Positions 1-9,104 are shown, counted from the first letter of the stretch. The stretch is 64,000 nucleotides of DNA from an uncultured Aliiroseovarius sp. (GCF_947492455.1 NZ_CANLNB010000001.1:434001-498000); one strand, 5' to 3'. Notes: generated from the sequence alone by a model not told the origin. Program-made: numbers and translations.

Positions 1-1274
1 TTCGACATGGACAGCACCCCACCGGGCGAGAAGATGGCAATCGCGTCCTCGATACAGTCCAGCGCGGATTGGCCCATCTCAAGCTCGCGGCGGAAGCGGC
101 GGGTGAGCGAGATTTCGGACGTAATGTCTTCGAACAGGAAGGCCACGGCGCCATCCGGATGCGGGCGCCCGGTAATGCGATAGGTCTGACCGGTGGGCAG
201 GGACCACGTTTCCTCGTAGGTGCCATTCACCGCGGCACTTTCCAGATCTGACATCTGTTGCCGCCACGAGACATAATCCTTTGGTTCCGGCATCATCCGC
301 TTCTCGCGCAGGCGGTCGAGGAAGGTAAACAGCGTGGGTTTGCCCACAAGGAACGAAGCATCCAGCGCCAAAATATCGGTCAGGGCCGGGTTGAACAGGG
401 TCAGCTGCCGTTTGCGGTCGAAAATGGCCAGACCGATGGGAAGATGCGCAAAGGTTTTGGTCAGGGTCGAGACGAACTCGGTCCGTGATTTTTCGGCATT
501 TACCACGCGATCCACGGGGATGGCGGTCAGCAGGGTCTCGGTCCCCAAGGGGGCGTCGTGCAGCTCGAACCAGTGGCGTTCACCATCGGTGGGCAGCTGG
601 ACGGCCACGCGGCGCGGGGTTTCCAAGTTTTTGGCATCTTCAAGCCGGGGCCGATCAAACAGCTTTTGCGGGGGCCAGCTGGCGACCTCGTCCGAGGTGT
701 CGGGGTCGGCGGCCTGATCCAGATAAGTCTTGTTGGCCCATGTGATTTTGCCGTTTGCGTCTTCGCGCCACATCATGACGGGTGCGTGATGCGCAATCGC
801 GCGCAGCCCGTCCAATTCGTCCCGCATGGCGTCAAAGCTGACACGGTCGACAATCGGATCGGCGCCCTCGGTGCCAGCGGTTACCAAGTGGATCCGCGCT
901 AGCCCGTCGCGCCATTCCGCGTCAATGCGATGCGCCCCGTCAGTCGAGGGGATCGAGAGCGTGCCAAGCTCGGCCAGTTCGCCGATCTGGTTGGACAGGT
1001 TGGGAAAGCGCGCCTCCAGGACTTGTGATAGATGCTGCCAGTCAGAGCCGGAGTTGTGCCGCGGAAGCGCATCCAGAATCTGACGCCCCGCCGGGGTCAC
1101 ATCTGTCAGCATCTGATCATCGAACAGAAAGACGACGCTGTCTTTTTCCTGCGAGGTCCGCTTGCGCAGCTTTCGATCCCGCGCCGGGTCCAGCACGGAA
1201 AGAATGTACAGCGCCGCGATCGAGATTGTGAGGGCCGTCAGCACCAGCCCCACCGCGTAAAGAGTATTCATCAT
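1..1274 (-). CDS. PAS-domain sensor kinase, N-terminal part (cut by window edge)
   Basis: An open frame runs from the ATG at 1274 (a second ATG follows at 1271) off the left edge, giving about 424 residues. It starts with one membrane helix (about residues 4-24) and then shows PAS-like segments: VVFLFDDQMLTDVTPAGRQ near residue 46, HHAPVMMWREDANGKITWAN near 160, and HLPIGLAIFDRKRQLTLFN near 285. The tail seen, SALDCIEDAIAIFSPGG, begins a further PAS unit, so the kinase core lies outside. It follows regB in the same direction after a 113-nt gap that holds a CtrA-type box. Family knowledge: multi-PAS sensor proteins of DivL type are a plausible identity in Rhodobacterales, but the phospho-acceptor (His or Tyr) is not visible, so this is inference. 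Confidence 0.75.
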   Translation of the reverse strand, partial: MMNTLYAVGLVLTALTISIAALYILSVLDPARDRKLRKRTSQEKDSVVFLFDDQMLTDVTPAGRQILDALPRHNSGSDWQHLSQVLEARFPNLSNQIGELAELGTLSIPSTDGAHRIDAEWRDGLARIHLVTAGTEGADPIVDRVSFDAMRDELDGLRAIAHHAPVMMWREDANGKITWANKTYLDQAADPDTSDEVASWPPQKLFDRPRLEDAKNLETPRRVAVQLPTDGERHWFELHDAPLGTETLLTAIPVDRVVNAEKSRTEFVSTLTKTFAHLPIGLAIFDRKRQLTLFNPALTDILALDASFLVGKPTLFTFLDRLREKRMMPEPKDYVSWRQQMSDLESAAVNGTYEETWSLPTGQTYRITGRPHPDGAVAFLFEDITSEISLTRRFRRELEMGQSALDCIEDAIAIFSPGGVLSMS

Positions 1275-1341
1275 GTCCACACCTGTCGTTTCGGCGGTCT
1301 GCCACCCGCGTTATCAACGGATTAACCTTAGTCTGGTGTGG

Positions 1342-1356
1342 TTAATGAAGGTTTAA
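1342..1356 (-). promoter_or_regulatory. CtrA-type binding box
   Basis: The sequence reads TTAA-N7-TTAA, followed on the minus strand by C, a full match to the alphaproteobacterial CtrA consensus. It lies about 70 nt upstream of the PAS kinase start at 1274. A further TTAACC half-site lies nearby at about 1322-1327. The match is seen directly; binding by CtrA is inference. Confidence 0.5.
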
Positions 1357-1387
1357 TCAAGGTGAACTGCTTGATTCTACGGGGTTT

Positions 1388-2803
1388 CTAGCCCGCATCA
1401 TGGGTGAAATGAATATTCTCGCCCAGCGCGCCGCTTGTGTCTGTCGCTTCCAGCCCACGCGTGCCACGCCGCCATTCCACCTGTGCAATCGCGCCCGATT
1501 TCTCGCGCGGGTGGGGGCGGCCAGTATAAGGCGACGAGGCATTGGCGAAATGCAACGTGGCGCCGGTGCGTTCCAGCAGTGTCTTGGCGATGAACAGGCC
1601 CAGCCCCATGCCTTTGTACGCCTGCCGTTGGCCATGCTCGGCCTGCGATTTGCGGCGGCGGATGAAGGGGTCTCCGATCCAGCCCAGAACTTGCGGGGAA
1701 TACCCTTTGCCGTCGTCCAGAATGCGGATGGTGATGCGCTCGTCATTCCAGCACAGCTCGATCCAGACCTTGGTCGAGGCGAAATCCACTGCGTTCTGGA
1801 TCAGGTTGCGTAGCCCGTGAATGATCTCGGGGCGGCGCATCAGGATGGGCTGATCCAAGGGATCGGCCTCGATACAGGTGATCTCAATCTCAAGCGCCTT
1901 GCCGCGCTCGCGGTGGGGTTCGGCGGCCTCTTCGATCAGGGCGATCAGGGGGGCGTGTTTGACCAGCATGTCGTCTTTGCCGGCGCGGCCCATGGATTGC
2001 AGAATATCCCGGCAACGGTCGGCCTGCTCGCCGATCAGGCGGGCGTCGTCACGTAGCTCGTCATCGCCGTCCAGTTCCTCGACCAGCTCGGACGAGACCA
2101 GCTTGATCGTCGCCAGCGGGGTGCCAAGTTCGTGTGCGGCAGCAGCGACCACGCCGCCCAGATCGGTCAGGTTCTGCTCGCGGGACAGGGCCATTTGGGT
2201 GGCCAGAAGCGCTTCGGACATCGAGCGCATCTCGGACGAAATCCGGCGGGTATAGAGGCCAATAAACCCGACCGAGATCGTGACCGAGACCCACAGGCCA
2301 AAGACGAAAAGGTCCGGCATCTGCAGAACGCCCGTCGCAGTCTGAAGCGGAATATTGACCCACGTGACCAGACTGGTGGCCGCGATGGCCACAGCCCCCA
2401 CCATAATGGTCGAGCGAGTCGACAACGCGGTCGCGGCAACGGTTACCGGGGCAAGGATCAGCACCATGAATGGGTTGTGGATGCCGCCGGTCAGCAACAT
2501 CATCAGGCCCAGTTGCAGCGTGTCGAAGACCAAAATGCCGGTGGCCTGACGTTCGTTCAGGCGGGTGTTGCGCGGAAAAAGCGTGCTGGAGACAAGATTG
2601 GCGATCACCGCAATCCCGATGGCGGCGGCTACCAATCCGAACGGGATCTGAACCGTAAAGAACTGAACTGACACGGCAATTGCCGCGATCTGACCCGCGA
2701 TCGCCGCCCAGCGCAGAAGGATCAGCGTGCGCAGGCGCACCCAGCTGCGTTGCTGGCTTCCAACGGCGGCATCAGTGGCCGGGTCTGTTTGCTGTTCCAC
2801 CAT
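1388..2803 (-). CDS. regB: Redox sensor histidine kinase RegB/PrrB/ActS
   Basis: This is the membrane sensor kinase of the global redox two-component system, controlling photosynthesis, respiration, carbon and nitrogen fixation genes in this order. The 471 residues hold about six membrane helices (residues 30-185), the quinone-site motif GGIHNPF at 106-112, the phospho-acceptor His224 in AHELGTPLATIKL, and the redox-active Cys264 in EQADRCRDIL. The ATP-binding core shows LRNLIQNAVDFA, DDGKGYSP and GMGLGLFIAKTLL. It is divergent from senC with about 100 nt between, the classical regB / senC-regA arrangement. The length and all signature residues are intact, so it should be active. Confidence 0.96.
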   Translation of the reverse strand: MVEQQTDPATDAAVGSQQRSWVRLRTLILLRWAAIAGQIAAIAVSVQFFTVQIPFGLVAAAIGIAVIANLVSSTLFPRNTRLNERQATGILVFDTLQLGLMMLLTGGIHNPFMVLILAPVTVAATALSTRSTIMVGAVAIAATSLVTWVNIPLQTATGVLQMPDLFVFGLWVSVTISVGFIGLYTRRISSEMRSMSEALLATQMALSREQNLTDLGGVVAAAAHELGTPLATIKLVSSELVEELDGDDELRDDARLIGEQADRCRDILQSMGRAGKDDMLVKHAPLIALIEEAAEPHRERGKALEIEITCIEADPLDQPILMRRPEIIHGLRNLIQNAVDFASTKVWIELCWNDERITIRILDDGKGYSPQVLGWIGDPFIRRRKSQAEHGQRQAYKGMGLGLFIAKTLLERTGATLHFANASSPYTGRPHPREKSGAIAQVEWRRGTRGLEATDTSGALGENIHFTHDAG

Positions 2804-2907
2804 TTGTGATCAGGGCTAATTGCTTTTTCGGTTGCGTCAATGTGTTCTCTTGCTAGTCGTGACGAAAGGCAGGATCAATGCCTGCGCGAACAAACCGGAG
2901 AATTTCT

Positions 2908-3534
2908 ATGCAACGCATCATTGCTGTGACGGCCGCAACGGCGATTGTGGCACTTGTCGGGGTGACGTGGTTTGTCACCAGCGGGGAAGAGGATGCCTTT
3001 GCCGAATGTCGTGCAGGCGCCATCGGAACCGGCGTTGCGTCGATCGGGGGTCCGTTCGAGCTGACGGATGAAACCGGCGCTCTTGTGACCGAGAAAGACG
3101 TGATTACCAAGCCGACGCTGGTCTATTTCGGCTACACCTTCTGCCCCGATGTCTGCCCCTTGGACAATGCCCGCAATGCCGAAGCGATGCGCATTCTGGA
3201 TGGTCAGGGTTATGACGTGCAGGCGGCCTTTATCTCGGTCGATCCAGAGCGCGACACGCCCGAGCATCTGGCGGATTTCACCAGCTATATGCATGACAAC
3301 ATGATCGGTCTGACCGGTACGCCCGAGCAGGTCAAAGCGGCCAGCCAGGCCTACAAGACCTATTACCGCAAGCAAGAGCCGGAAGAGGGGCAGGAAGAGT
3401 ATTATCTGATTGATCACTCGACCTTTACCTATCTGATGTTCCCGGAAACCGGGTTTGCAGATTTCTTCAAGCGGGACGAGACGCCCGAGTCGATGGCCAA
3501 GCGGGTCAGCTGCTTCATTGACGCGGGCGCATAG
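2908..3534 (+). CDS. senC: SCO1/SenC/PrrC family copper chaperone
   Basis: This is a membrane-anchored periplasmic thioredoxin-fold protein that helps load the CuA/CuB centres of cytochrome oxidase and influences the RegB/RegA signal. The start at 2908 is chosen because GGAG lies 7 nt upstream and the protein then begins with an N-terminal membrane anchor (MQRIIAVTAATAIVALVG); an ATG at 2878 would add ten polar residues with a poorly spaced ribosome site. The 208-residue product keeps the copper ligands Cys79 and Cys83 in YTFCPDVCP and His170 in IDHSTF. It sits between regB (divergent) and regA (same strand, about 80 nt downstream). Confidence 0.93.
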   Translation: MQRIIAVTAATAIVALVGVTWFVTSGEEDAFAECRAGAIGTGVASIGGPFELTDETGALVTEKDVITKPTLVYFGYTFCPDVCPLDNARNAEAMRILDGQGYDVQAAFISVDPERDTPEHLADFTSYMHDNMIGLTGTPEQVKAASQAYKTYYRKQEPEEGQEEYYLIDHSTFTYLMFPETGFADFFKRDETPESMAKRVSCFIDAGA

Positions 3535-3555
3535 CAGGCATCGTAGCGTCAAAAT

Positions 3556-3569
3556 TGACCTTACGGTCA
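3556..3569 (+). promoter_or_regulatory. Inverted repeat in the regA promoter region
   Basis: TGACC-TTAC-GGTCA is a perfect 5-bp inverted repeat about 48 nt before the regA start. It overlaps a possible -35 element TTGACC (3555-3560), with TACCTA 17 nt further on as a possible -10. The spacing of the arms resembles FNR/CRP-family operators, but no regulator is proven. Confidence 0.35.
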
Positions 3570-3616
3570 TTAGTACCTACCTATCATGATGCAGACGCAA
3601 ACCGGAGGTTGCTGCG

Positions 3617-4171
3617 ATGACCACTGAGGAACTCAAGCCGATTGGCGAAGACGCGTCCCTGTTGTTGGTAGACGACGACGAACCGTTCCTGCGCCGCTTG
3701 GCGCGCGCGATGGAAAAGCGTGGCTTTTCTGTTGAAACTGCAGGATCTGTTGCTGCGGGTAAGGCCATCGCCACCGCCCGCCCGCCGGCCTATGCCGTGG
3801 TGGACTTGCGGCTTGAGGATGGCAACGGGCTGGATGTGGTGGAAACCATCCACGAGAAACGACCGGACTCCCGGGTTGTTGTTCTGACCGGTTATGGCGC
3901 GATTGCCACCGCGGTTGCAGCGGTCAAACTGGGTGCGGCGGATTATCTGTCGAAACCTGCAGATGCAAATGACATTACCGCTGCTCTGCTGGCCATGCCA
4001 GACGAGCTTCCGCCGCCACCGGAAAACCCCATGTCCGCTGACCGCGTCCGGTGGGAGCATATCCAGCGGGTGTATGAACTGTGCGACCGCAATGTTTCCG
4101 AGACCGCGCGCCGTCTGAACATGCACCGCCGCACGCTTCAGCGCATTCTGGCCAAGCGCAGCCCGAAATGA
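3617..4171 (+). CDS. regA: Redox response regulator RegA/PrrA/ActR
   Basis: This is the DNA-binding partner of RegB. The 184-residue protein has a receiver domain with the acidic pair in LLLVDDDEPF, phospho-acceptor Asp63 in VVDLRLEDGNGL, and the conserved Lys in DYLSKPAD. A short linker of prolines (ELPPPPENP) leads to a Fis-type helix-turn-helix (VSETARRLNMHRRTLQRIL) at the C terminus, the compact layout typical of this family. CCGGAGG provides a ribosome site before the ATG. The TGA stop overlaps the ATG of the following lipoprotein gene (ATGA), suggesting translational coupling. Confidence 0.96.
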   Translation: MTTEELKPIGEDASLLLVDDDEPFLRRLARAMEKRGFSVETAGSVAAGKAIATARPPAYAVVDLRLEDGNGLDVVETIHEKRPDSRVVVLTGYGAIATAVAAVKLGAADYLSKPADANDITAALLAMPDELPPPPENPMSADRVRWEHIQRVYELCDRNVSETARRLNMHRRTLQRILAKRSPK

Positions 4172-4509
4172 GGCTTCTCGCGGGCGTGATGGGCCTTGCG
4201 CTGCTGTCCGCCTGCGTCCAGCCCAGCGCGCCAACACCTACGCCGCGCCAAGCCGTCAGTTTTTCGCCCGACGCGCAGGGGCTGGCCGTTCTGCCCAGCA
4301 ATCAGCGTATTGACTTCGGACGCTCGCCCAAGGGCGTAATCCCCGCCCTGACCCGAGAGCTTGGCCACCCAACCACCTTGCCTTTAACCGGTTGCCCGAC
4401 AGGCATCACGCAACGCCTGCGCTGGGCGGAGCTGGAACTCAGCTTCACTCCCGAGCGGTTCGTGGGGTGGAAACGTGGTACTGACCAGCGCGGCCGCGTC
4501 TGCGCCTAG
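4168..4509 (+). CDS. Small predicted lipoprotein, function unknown
   Basis: This is a 113-residue protein whose start overlaps the regA stop by 4 nt. It has a lipoprotein signal: a short hydrophobic stretch followed by the lipobox LLSAC with Cys16. The mature part is rich in Pro and Arg, contains two further Cys residues (TGCPTG and the C-terminal RVCA) that could form a disulfide, and has no domain that I recognise. Its coupling to regA is a matter of position only; no role in redox sensing can be claimed. Convergent with the HD hydrolase gene, 31 nt apart. Confidence 0.7.
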   Translation: MRLLAGVMGLALLSACVQPSAPTPTPRQAVSFSPDAQGLAVLPSNQRIDFGRSPKGVIPALTRELGHPTTLPLTGCPTGITQRLRWAELELSFTPERFVGWKRGTDQRGRVCA

Positions 4510-4540
4510 GCGTTTTGGGCTGGAATAGTCTCTGACGTGA

Positions 4541-5137
4541 CTACCCCATCCGCTCCAACAGGCGATTGTGGCGCGCGGTGAAATCGGTGCGGACCTCGGC
4601 GGGGGGGCGCAGGGTGATGTCCAGCCCCTTGGTGATGGTGGGATCGGGCACGCCAAAGAACTTCCCGGCCTCTTCAACACTGAAACCGGCGATCTGCGTG
4701 GCCTCCAAAAAGGCCGAGATCCTGTCCGCGCGCTTAATGGCCTTTTTCACCGCCACAGGGATCTTCGCGGGCAGGCTAAAGCGGATGTGGATGGCGGCGG
4801 TTAGGCGGTCGTCCAGCTCTCCATACCCCGCACCGACCGAGGCTTTCACCGGCGAGATCATGTCGCCAATCACATATTCCGGTGCATCATGCAGAAGGGC
4901 AGCCAGCTGCCATTTTACCGGCGCTTTGGGGTTCATCCGTGTGTAAAGCGCTTCGACCAACAGCGAATGTTCGGCGACGGAATAGGGGAAGTCGCCAAAG
5001 GTCTGCCCATTCCAGCGCGCAACGAAGGCAAGGCCGTGGGCGATGTCCTCAATTTCAATGTCGACGGGGGTCGGATCCAGCAGATCCAGCCGCCGACCAG
5101 AGAGCATCCGTTGCCATGCGCGGGGTTTTGCGGGCAT
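4541..5137 (-). CDS. HD-domain phosphohydrolase (YfbR-like)
   Basis: This 198-residue protein belongs to the HD superfamily of metal-dependent phosphohydrolases. Metal-ligand motifs are visible as SVAEHSLLV, ALLHDAPEYVIGD and the later KRADRISAFLEA. Similar proteins act as 5'-deoxynucleotidases, but the substrate cannot be read from the sequence. The start at 5137 (MPAKPRAW) is preferred over 5164 because AGGAAGGA sits 6 nt upstream. The gene is divergent from ahcY. Confidence 0.85.
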   Translation of the reverse strand: MPAKPRAWQRMLSGRRLDLLDPTPVDIEIEDIAHGLAFVARWNGQTFGDFPYSVAEHSLLVEALYTRMNPKAPVKWQLAALLHDAPEYVIGDMISPVKASVGAGYGELDDRLTAAIHIRFSLPAKIPVAVKKAIKRADRISAFLEATQIAGFSVEEAGKFFGVPDPTITKGLDITLRPPAEVRTDFTARHNRLLERMG

Positions 5138-5272
5138 TTTCGGTCCTTCCTGCGGGTTTCGCAACGCAATGTCGCCTTTTTCACGGGCAAGTCAATTGGC
5201 CTTCATTGCGTGTTCGTGGTTAGAATGCTACGGCACGCGCAACAGTAACGGGATCAGGATCGGAGAAACACC

Positions 5273-6658
5273 GTGACCCAGGATTATATCGTCAAAGACA
5301 TCGCTCTGGCCGAGTTCGGCCGCAAAGAGCTGGACATCGCTGAAACCGAAATGCCGGGCCTGATGGCCCTGCGTGAGGAATACGGTGAAACGAAACCGCT
5401 GGCAGGCGCACGCATTGTCGGCTCGCTGCACATGACCATTCAGACCGCGGTTCTGATTGAAACGCTGGTCGCGCTGGGCGCCGATGTGCGTTGGGCCTCG
5501 TGCAACATCTTCTCGACCCAAGACCACGCGGCTGCTGCGATTGCGCAGGCAGGCGTTCCGGTCTTCGCCATCAAAGGCCAGTCGCTGGAAGAGCACTGGG
5601 ACTATCTGGACCTGTCCTTCCAATTCCCGGACGGCCCGAACCTGATCCTGGACGATGGCGGCGATGCGACGCTGTACATCCTGCTGGGCGCGCGCGCCGA
5701 AGCCGGTGAAGATCTGGGTGTTCCTGGGTCGGAAGAAGAAACCGTCATCCACGCGCAGATCAAGAAGCGCATGGAAGCCAGCCCCGGTTGGTTCACTAAG
5801 ATGCGCGACCAGATCAAAGGTGTCTCGGAAGAGACCACCACCGGTGTGCACCGCCTGTATGATCTGGTTAAGAACGGCCAACTGCCGTTCCCGGCGATCA
5901 ACGTGAACGACTCGGTCACCAAATCGAAGTTCGACAACAAGTACGGCTGTAAGGAATCGCTGGTCGACGGCATCCGCCGTGCCACCGACACCATGATGGC
6001 CGGTAAGGTTGCCGTGGTTTGTGGTTATGGCGACGTGGGCAAAGGTTCGGCCGCGTCGCTGCGTGGTGCTGGCGCCCGCGTGAAAGTGACCGAGATCGAC
6101 CCGATCTGCGCGCTGCAAGCTGCGATGGACGGGTTCGAGGTGCTGACGCTGGAAGACGCTGTCGCAGACGCCGACATCTTCATCACCACCACTGGCAACA
6201 AAGACGTCATCCGCATCGAGCATATGCGCGCGATGAAGGACATGGCGATCGTTGGCAACATTGGCCACTTCGACAACGAAATTCAGGTGGCAAACCTGAA
6301 AAACCACAAGTGGACCAACATCAAAGACCAAGTGGACATGATCGAGATGCCCTCGGGCAACCGCATCATCCTTCTGTCGGAAGGCCGTTTGCTGAACCTC
6401 GGCAACGCCACAGGTCACCCGTCCTTCGTGATGTCGGCCAGCTTCACCAACCAGGTTCTGGCTCAGATCGAGCTGTGGACCAAAGGTGATGAATACAACA
6501 ACGACGTCTACATCCTGCCCAAGCATCTGGACGAGAAAGTCGCCCGTCTGCATCTGGACCGCATCGGCGTGAAACTGTCGTCGCTGAACAAGGAACAGGC
6601 GGATTATATCGGCGTGTCGACCGAAGGCCCGTTCAAGCCGGAACACTATCGTTACTGA
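5273..6658 (+). CDS. ahcY: S-adenosylhomocysteinase
   Basis: This cytosolic NAD-dependent enzyme splits S-adenosylhomocysteine into adenosine and homocysteine and so keeps the methyl cycle running. The 461 residues are the usual length of the bacterial form with the internal insertion. Signature stretches include [32 protein letters not shown], the NAD-binding [13 protein letters not shown], and the C-terminal KPEHYRY. Translation begins at GTG, with CGGAG 8 nt upstream. A strong hairpin terminator follows the stop. The 108 nt upstream show no convincing SAH riboswitch. Confidence 0.98.
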   Translation: MTQDYIVKDIALAEFGRKELDIAETEMPGLMALREEYGETKPLAGARIVGSLHMTIQTAVLIETLVALGADVRWASCNIFSTQDHAAAAIAQAGVPVFAIKGQSLEEHWDYLDLSFQFPDGPNLILDDGGDATLYILLGARAEAGEDLGVPGSEEETVIHAQIKKRMEASPGWFTKMRDQIKGVSEETTTGVHRLYDLVKNGQLPFPAINVNDSVTKSKFDNKYGCKESLVDGIRRATDTMMAGKVAVVCGYGDVGKGSAASLRGAGARVKVTEIDPICALQAAMDGFEVLTLEDAVADADIFITTTGNKDVIRIEHMRAMKDMAIVGNIGHFDNEIQVANLKNHKWTNIKDQVDMIEMPSGNRIILLSEGRLLNLGNATGHPSFVMSASFTNQVLAQIELWTKGDEYNNDVYILPKHLDEKVARLHLDRIGVKLSSLNKEQADYIGVSTEGPFKPEHYRY

Positions 6659-6680
6659 GCCAATAAGGTATCAGAATGGA

Positions 6681-6708
6681 AAAGCGCCGCCCGGTTGGGC
6701 GGCGCTTT
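6681..6708 (+). terminator. Rho-independent-like terminator after ahcY
   Basis: A perfect 12-bp stem (AAAGCGCCGCCC paired with its complement) closes a GGTT loop, 22 nt after the ahcY stop, and is followed by GCGTTTTGG. It is a good terminator for ahcY. Confidence 0.8.
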
Positions 6709-6724
6709 GCGTTTTGGATGTGTG

Positions 6725-6787
6725 TAAGGGGCGTTGCCCCTCGCGGCTGCGCCGCTCACCCCAGGATATTTCCGACAAGAAAAAGAG
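6725..6787 (+). repeat. Intergenic hairpin repeat, copy 1
   Basis: Two small hairpins (GGGGC-GTT-GCCCC and GCGGC-TGC-GCCGC) are followed by the core AGGATATTT, four variable bases and CAAGAAAAAG at 6763-6785. The same core occurs at 52749-52770 and 62230-62252. It lies between the convergent ahcY and trpB-like genes. Confidence 0.7.
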
Positions 6788-6803
6788 GGGGTGCGACACG
6801 TGA

Positions 6804-8012
6804 TCAGAGGTCTTCGCCGAACCCAAAGTTCTCGGTCACGTAATCGATGTCTTTGTCGCCACGACCAGACATGTTGATCAGGATCGACTTGCCCGGATGT
6901 TTCGGGGCTTCGCGCATCGCGAAGGCAACCGCGTGGGCGCTTTCGAGTGCCGGGATGATGCCCTCGGTGCGGCTGACGGTGAAGAAGGCGTTCAGCGCTT
7001 CTTTGTCGTCACAGGCGGTATAGTTCGCCTTGCCGGTGCGATAGAGGTGCGCGTGCTCTGGCCCGACACCCGGATAGTCCAGACCCGAGGCGACGGTGTG
7101 CACGGGGGCCGGTTCGCCGTTTTCGTCCTTCAGAACCATCGTGCGGAAGCCGTGAATGTCGCCGTCTTCGCCGAAGGTGATGGTCGCGGCGTGTTCGCCC
7201 AGTTTCGACGAGGTGCCCATCGGCTCGACGCCATAAAGCGCTACATCGTCATCGTCGATAAAGCCCGAGAACAGGCCCATTGCGTTCGATCCACCGCCCA
7301 CACAGGCGGCAACCATGTCAGGCAGACCGCCGGTCATCTCAAGGAACTGTTCGCGGGCTTCGACGCCGACGACGTGCTGGAAGTCGCGAACCATCATCGG
7401 GAACGGGTGCGGTCCCACGACCGAGCCAATGGCGAAGAGCGCTTGGTCGGCCTGCTCCATGTAGCTGCCGAAACAGCTGTCCACGGCCTCTTTCAGCGAA
7501 CGGCCACCAAAGCCCACGGGAACAACCTCGGCGCCCAGCAGCTTCATGCGGGTCACGTTGGGGGCTTCTTTGGCGATGTCGATCTCGCCCATGTGGATTT
7601 CGCATTCCAGACCAAAGTAAGCGGCGGCAGTGGCCAGCGCCACGCCGTGCTGACCGGCACCGGTTTCGGCCATTAGCTTTTTCTTGCCCATGAACTTGGC
7701 CAGCAGACCTTCGCCCATGCAGTGGTTCAGCTTATGCGCACCAGTGTGGTTCAGGTCTTCGCGCTTGGCATAGATCTGAGCGCCACCGCACTGCTCGGAC
7801 AGGTTCTTCAGATAGGACACCGGGGTCGGACGGCCCTGGAAGTGCTTACGGATGTGGCGCAGCTCGGCGATGAAATCTGCCGACTTCGAAATCCGGTCAT
7901 AAGCCTCGCGGATTTCTTTGAAATGCGGCTCCAGCGGGGGCGGCAGCATCGCGCCGCCGTAGTCGCCGAAATACCCGTCACGTGTCGGTGTGGATTTAAG
8001 ATAAGACGCCAT
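6804..8012 (-). CDS. trpB: Tryptophan synthase beta-chain, divergent stand-alone copy
   Basis: This is a 402-residue pyridoxal-phosphate enzyme of the tryptophan synthase beta family, which joins indole (from the alpha subunit) to serine. PLP is held by Lys94 in NHTGAHKLN; other family motifs are [10 protein letters not shown], the phosphate loop [22 protein letters not shown] and SGRGDKD. The start at 8012 (MASYLKSTP) has GAGGG 9 nt upstream; the earlier ATG at 8075 gives an unrelated leader. No trpA or trpF lies beside it, and several segments ([23 protein letters not shown]) differ from canonical alphaproteobacterial TrpB, so it may be a paralogue beside a normal trpFBA set elsewhere. Confidence 0.88.
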   Translation of the reverse strand: MASYLKSTPTRDGYFGDYGGAMLPPPLEPHFKEIREAYDRISKSADFIAELRHIRKHFQGRPTPVSYLKNLSEQCGGAQIYAKREDLNHTGAHKLNHCMGEGLLAKFMGKKKLMAETGAGQHGVALATAAAYFGLECEIHMGEIDIAKEAPNVTRMKLLGAEVVPVGFGGRSLKEAVDSCFGSYMEQADQALFAIGSVVGPHPFPMMVRDFQHVVGVEAREQFLEMTGGLPDMVAACVGGGSNAMGLFSGFIDDDDVALYGVEPMGTSSKLGEHAATITFGEDGDIHGFRTMVLKDENGEPAPVHTVASGLDYPGVGPEHAHLYRTGKANYTACDDKEALNAFFTVSRTEGIIPALESAHAVAFAMREAPKHPGKSILINMSGRGDKDIDYVTENFGFGEDL

Positions 8013-8112
8013 TCCTGTGTTCCCTCGTGTCTGTTTTGTCCACGGGATGAGACAGGGAAATGCGCGGCGCCTCAAGCAGAAAGTTGCGGTTTACAATGAA
8101 TATCTAGAATAA

Positions 8113-8144
8113 AATTGCGGCCCGGCGTGGGCAGGGCCGCAATT
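8113..8144 (-). terminator. Terminator of the BON-LysM gene
   Basis: An 11-bp perfect stem (AATTGCGGCCC and its complement) with a 10-nt loop is followed on the minus strand by a TTTTATT run, just after the BON-LysM stop. Confidence 0.8.
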
Positions 8145-8162
8145 CAAGGAGTTTCAGCCTAT

Positions 8163-8579
8163 TCAGCTGGGAATGCGCAGGTTCTGACCCGGGTAAATCA
8201 GGTCTGGATCCTTCAGCATCGGGGTGTTGGCTTCAAAGATGTCCTTGTAGCGCGCACCGTTGCCCAGCGTCTTTTCAGCAATCGCCCACAGGGTGTCGCC
8301 CTTTTCAACGGTGTGGAAGGTCGGCTCGTTGTCCAGATCGGCTTCAACCTCGGCCACACCTTCGACGTTGCCCACGGCCAGGATGACCTTCTCGCGCTCT
8401 TCCGCGCTTAGGTTTTCGCCACCTTTGACGGTGACTTTCTCGCCCTCGACCTGAATATCCAGACCCGAGGTGTCGATGCCCAGATCGGCGACTTCCTTGT
8501 TCAGGCTGTCGGCAGATGCGGCTTCGTCACCACCGAACAGCGATTTACCAGCACCTTTTACGAAGCTCCAAAGACCCAT
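8163..8579 (-). CDS. BON-LysM domain protein (Kbp/YgaU-like)
   Basis: This 138-residue protein pairs a BON domain (residues 25-85) with a C-terminal LysM domain (FHTVEKGDTLWAIAEKTLG to LIYPGQNLRIPS, residues 88-138). The layout and length match E. coli Kbp/YgaU, a cytoplasmic potassium-binding protein; many annotations call it a peptidoglycan-binding LysM protein. There is no signal peptide, which fits a cytoplasmic role. The gene is divergent from the DUF2853 gene, and TCTCTCC upstream on the plus strand gives GGAGAGA as its ribosome site. Confidence 0.88.
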   Translation of the reverse strand: MGLWSFVKGAGKSLFGGDEAASADSLNKEVADLGIDTSGLDIQVEGEKVTVKGGENLSAEEREKVILAVGNVEGVAEVEADLDNEPTFHTVEKGDTLWAIAEKTLGNGARYKDIFEANTPMLKDPDLIYPGQNLRIPS

Positions 8580-8738
8580 TGTTCTCTCCTAAAGCAATAT
8601 GTGTCGCCGCCATCCTGTGCCAGATAGGCGGAAAAACATAGGGGGAAAGCTGCGGCAAACTTTTCCTTTGTGGAAATCCTGAATGCGCCTAGAGTTTCGA
8701 TGAAAATCATTGAACGTCCATAAAATTGGGAGACACAG

Positions 8739-9080
8739 ATGGGAAAGCGTGACGACTTGATCGCGAAATATGCAGATGATCTTAAGAACAAATGCGGCAT
8801 GACGCCGGATATGGATCTTCTGACCAAGGTGACAATTGGCTGTGGCCCTGCGATTTACAATGACGATGCCTCGACCGTGGCTGCGACGCAGGAAAGCGAG
8901 CTTGAGACCGTCAAAAACAACTTCCTGATCAAGAAGCTGGGTCTGGCTGATGGCCCGCAGTTGATGGACGCGATCAACGCCGTCATCGACACCTATGGCC
9001 GCAGCGAGCGCAACAAGTACCGCGCCGTTGTGTACTACATGCTGGTGAAGCATTTCGGGAAAGAAGCCGTCTACGGCTAA
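8739..9080 (+). CDS. DUF2853 family protein
   Basis: This small cytosolic protein of 113 residues (MGKRDDLIAKYADDLKNKCG at the start, YYMLVKHFGKEAVYG at the end) matches the DUF2853 pattern as I remember it; the function of the family is unknown. The sequence is mostly helical and charged with two Cys residues (20 and 35). GGGAGA precedes the ATG by 6 nt. A terminator hairpin follows at 9105-9130, so the gene is a single unit. Confidence 0.8.
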   Translation: MGKRDDLIAKYADDLKNKCGMTPDMDLLTKVTIGCGPAIYNDDASTVAATQESELETVKNNFLIKKLGLADGPQLMDAINAVIDTYGRSERNKYRAVVYYMLVKHFGKEAVYG

Positions 9081-9104
9081 ACCGCCCAGACACCTGACCT
9101 TTTC

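Noticed and set aside
5165-5272. Possible SAH or SAM/SAH riboswitch before ahcY
   Set aside because: I could not find the conserved pairing pattern; only a short ordinary leader is present.
5228-6646. A 472-codon minus-strand frame opposite ahcY
   Set aside because: It is the antisense shadow of a strongly conserved enzyme gene in high-GC DNA; the translation has no domain and the strand has no gene-start signals.
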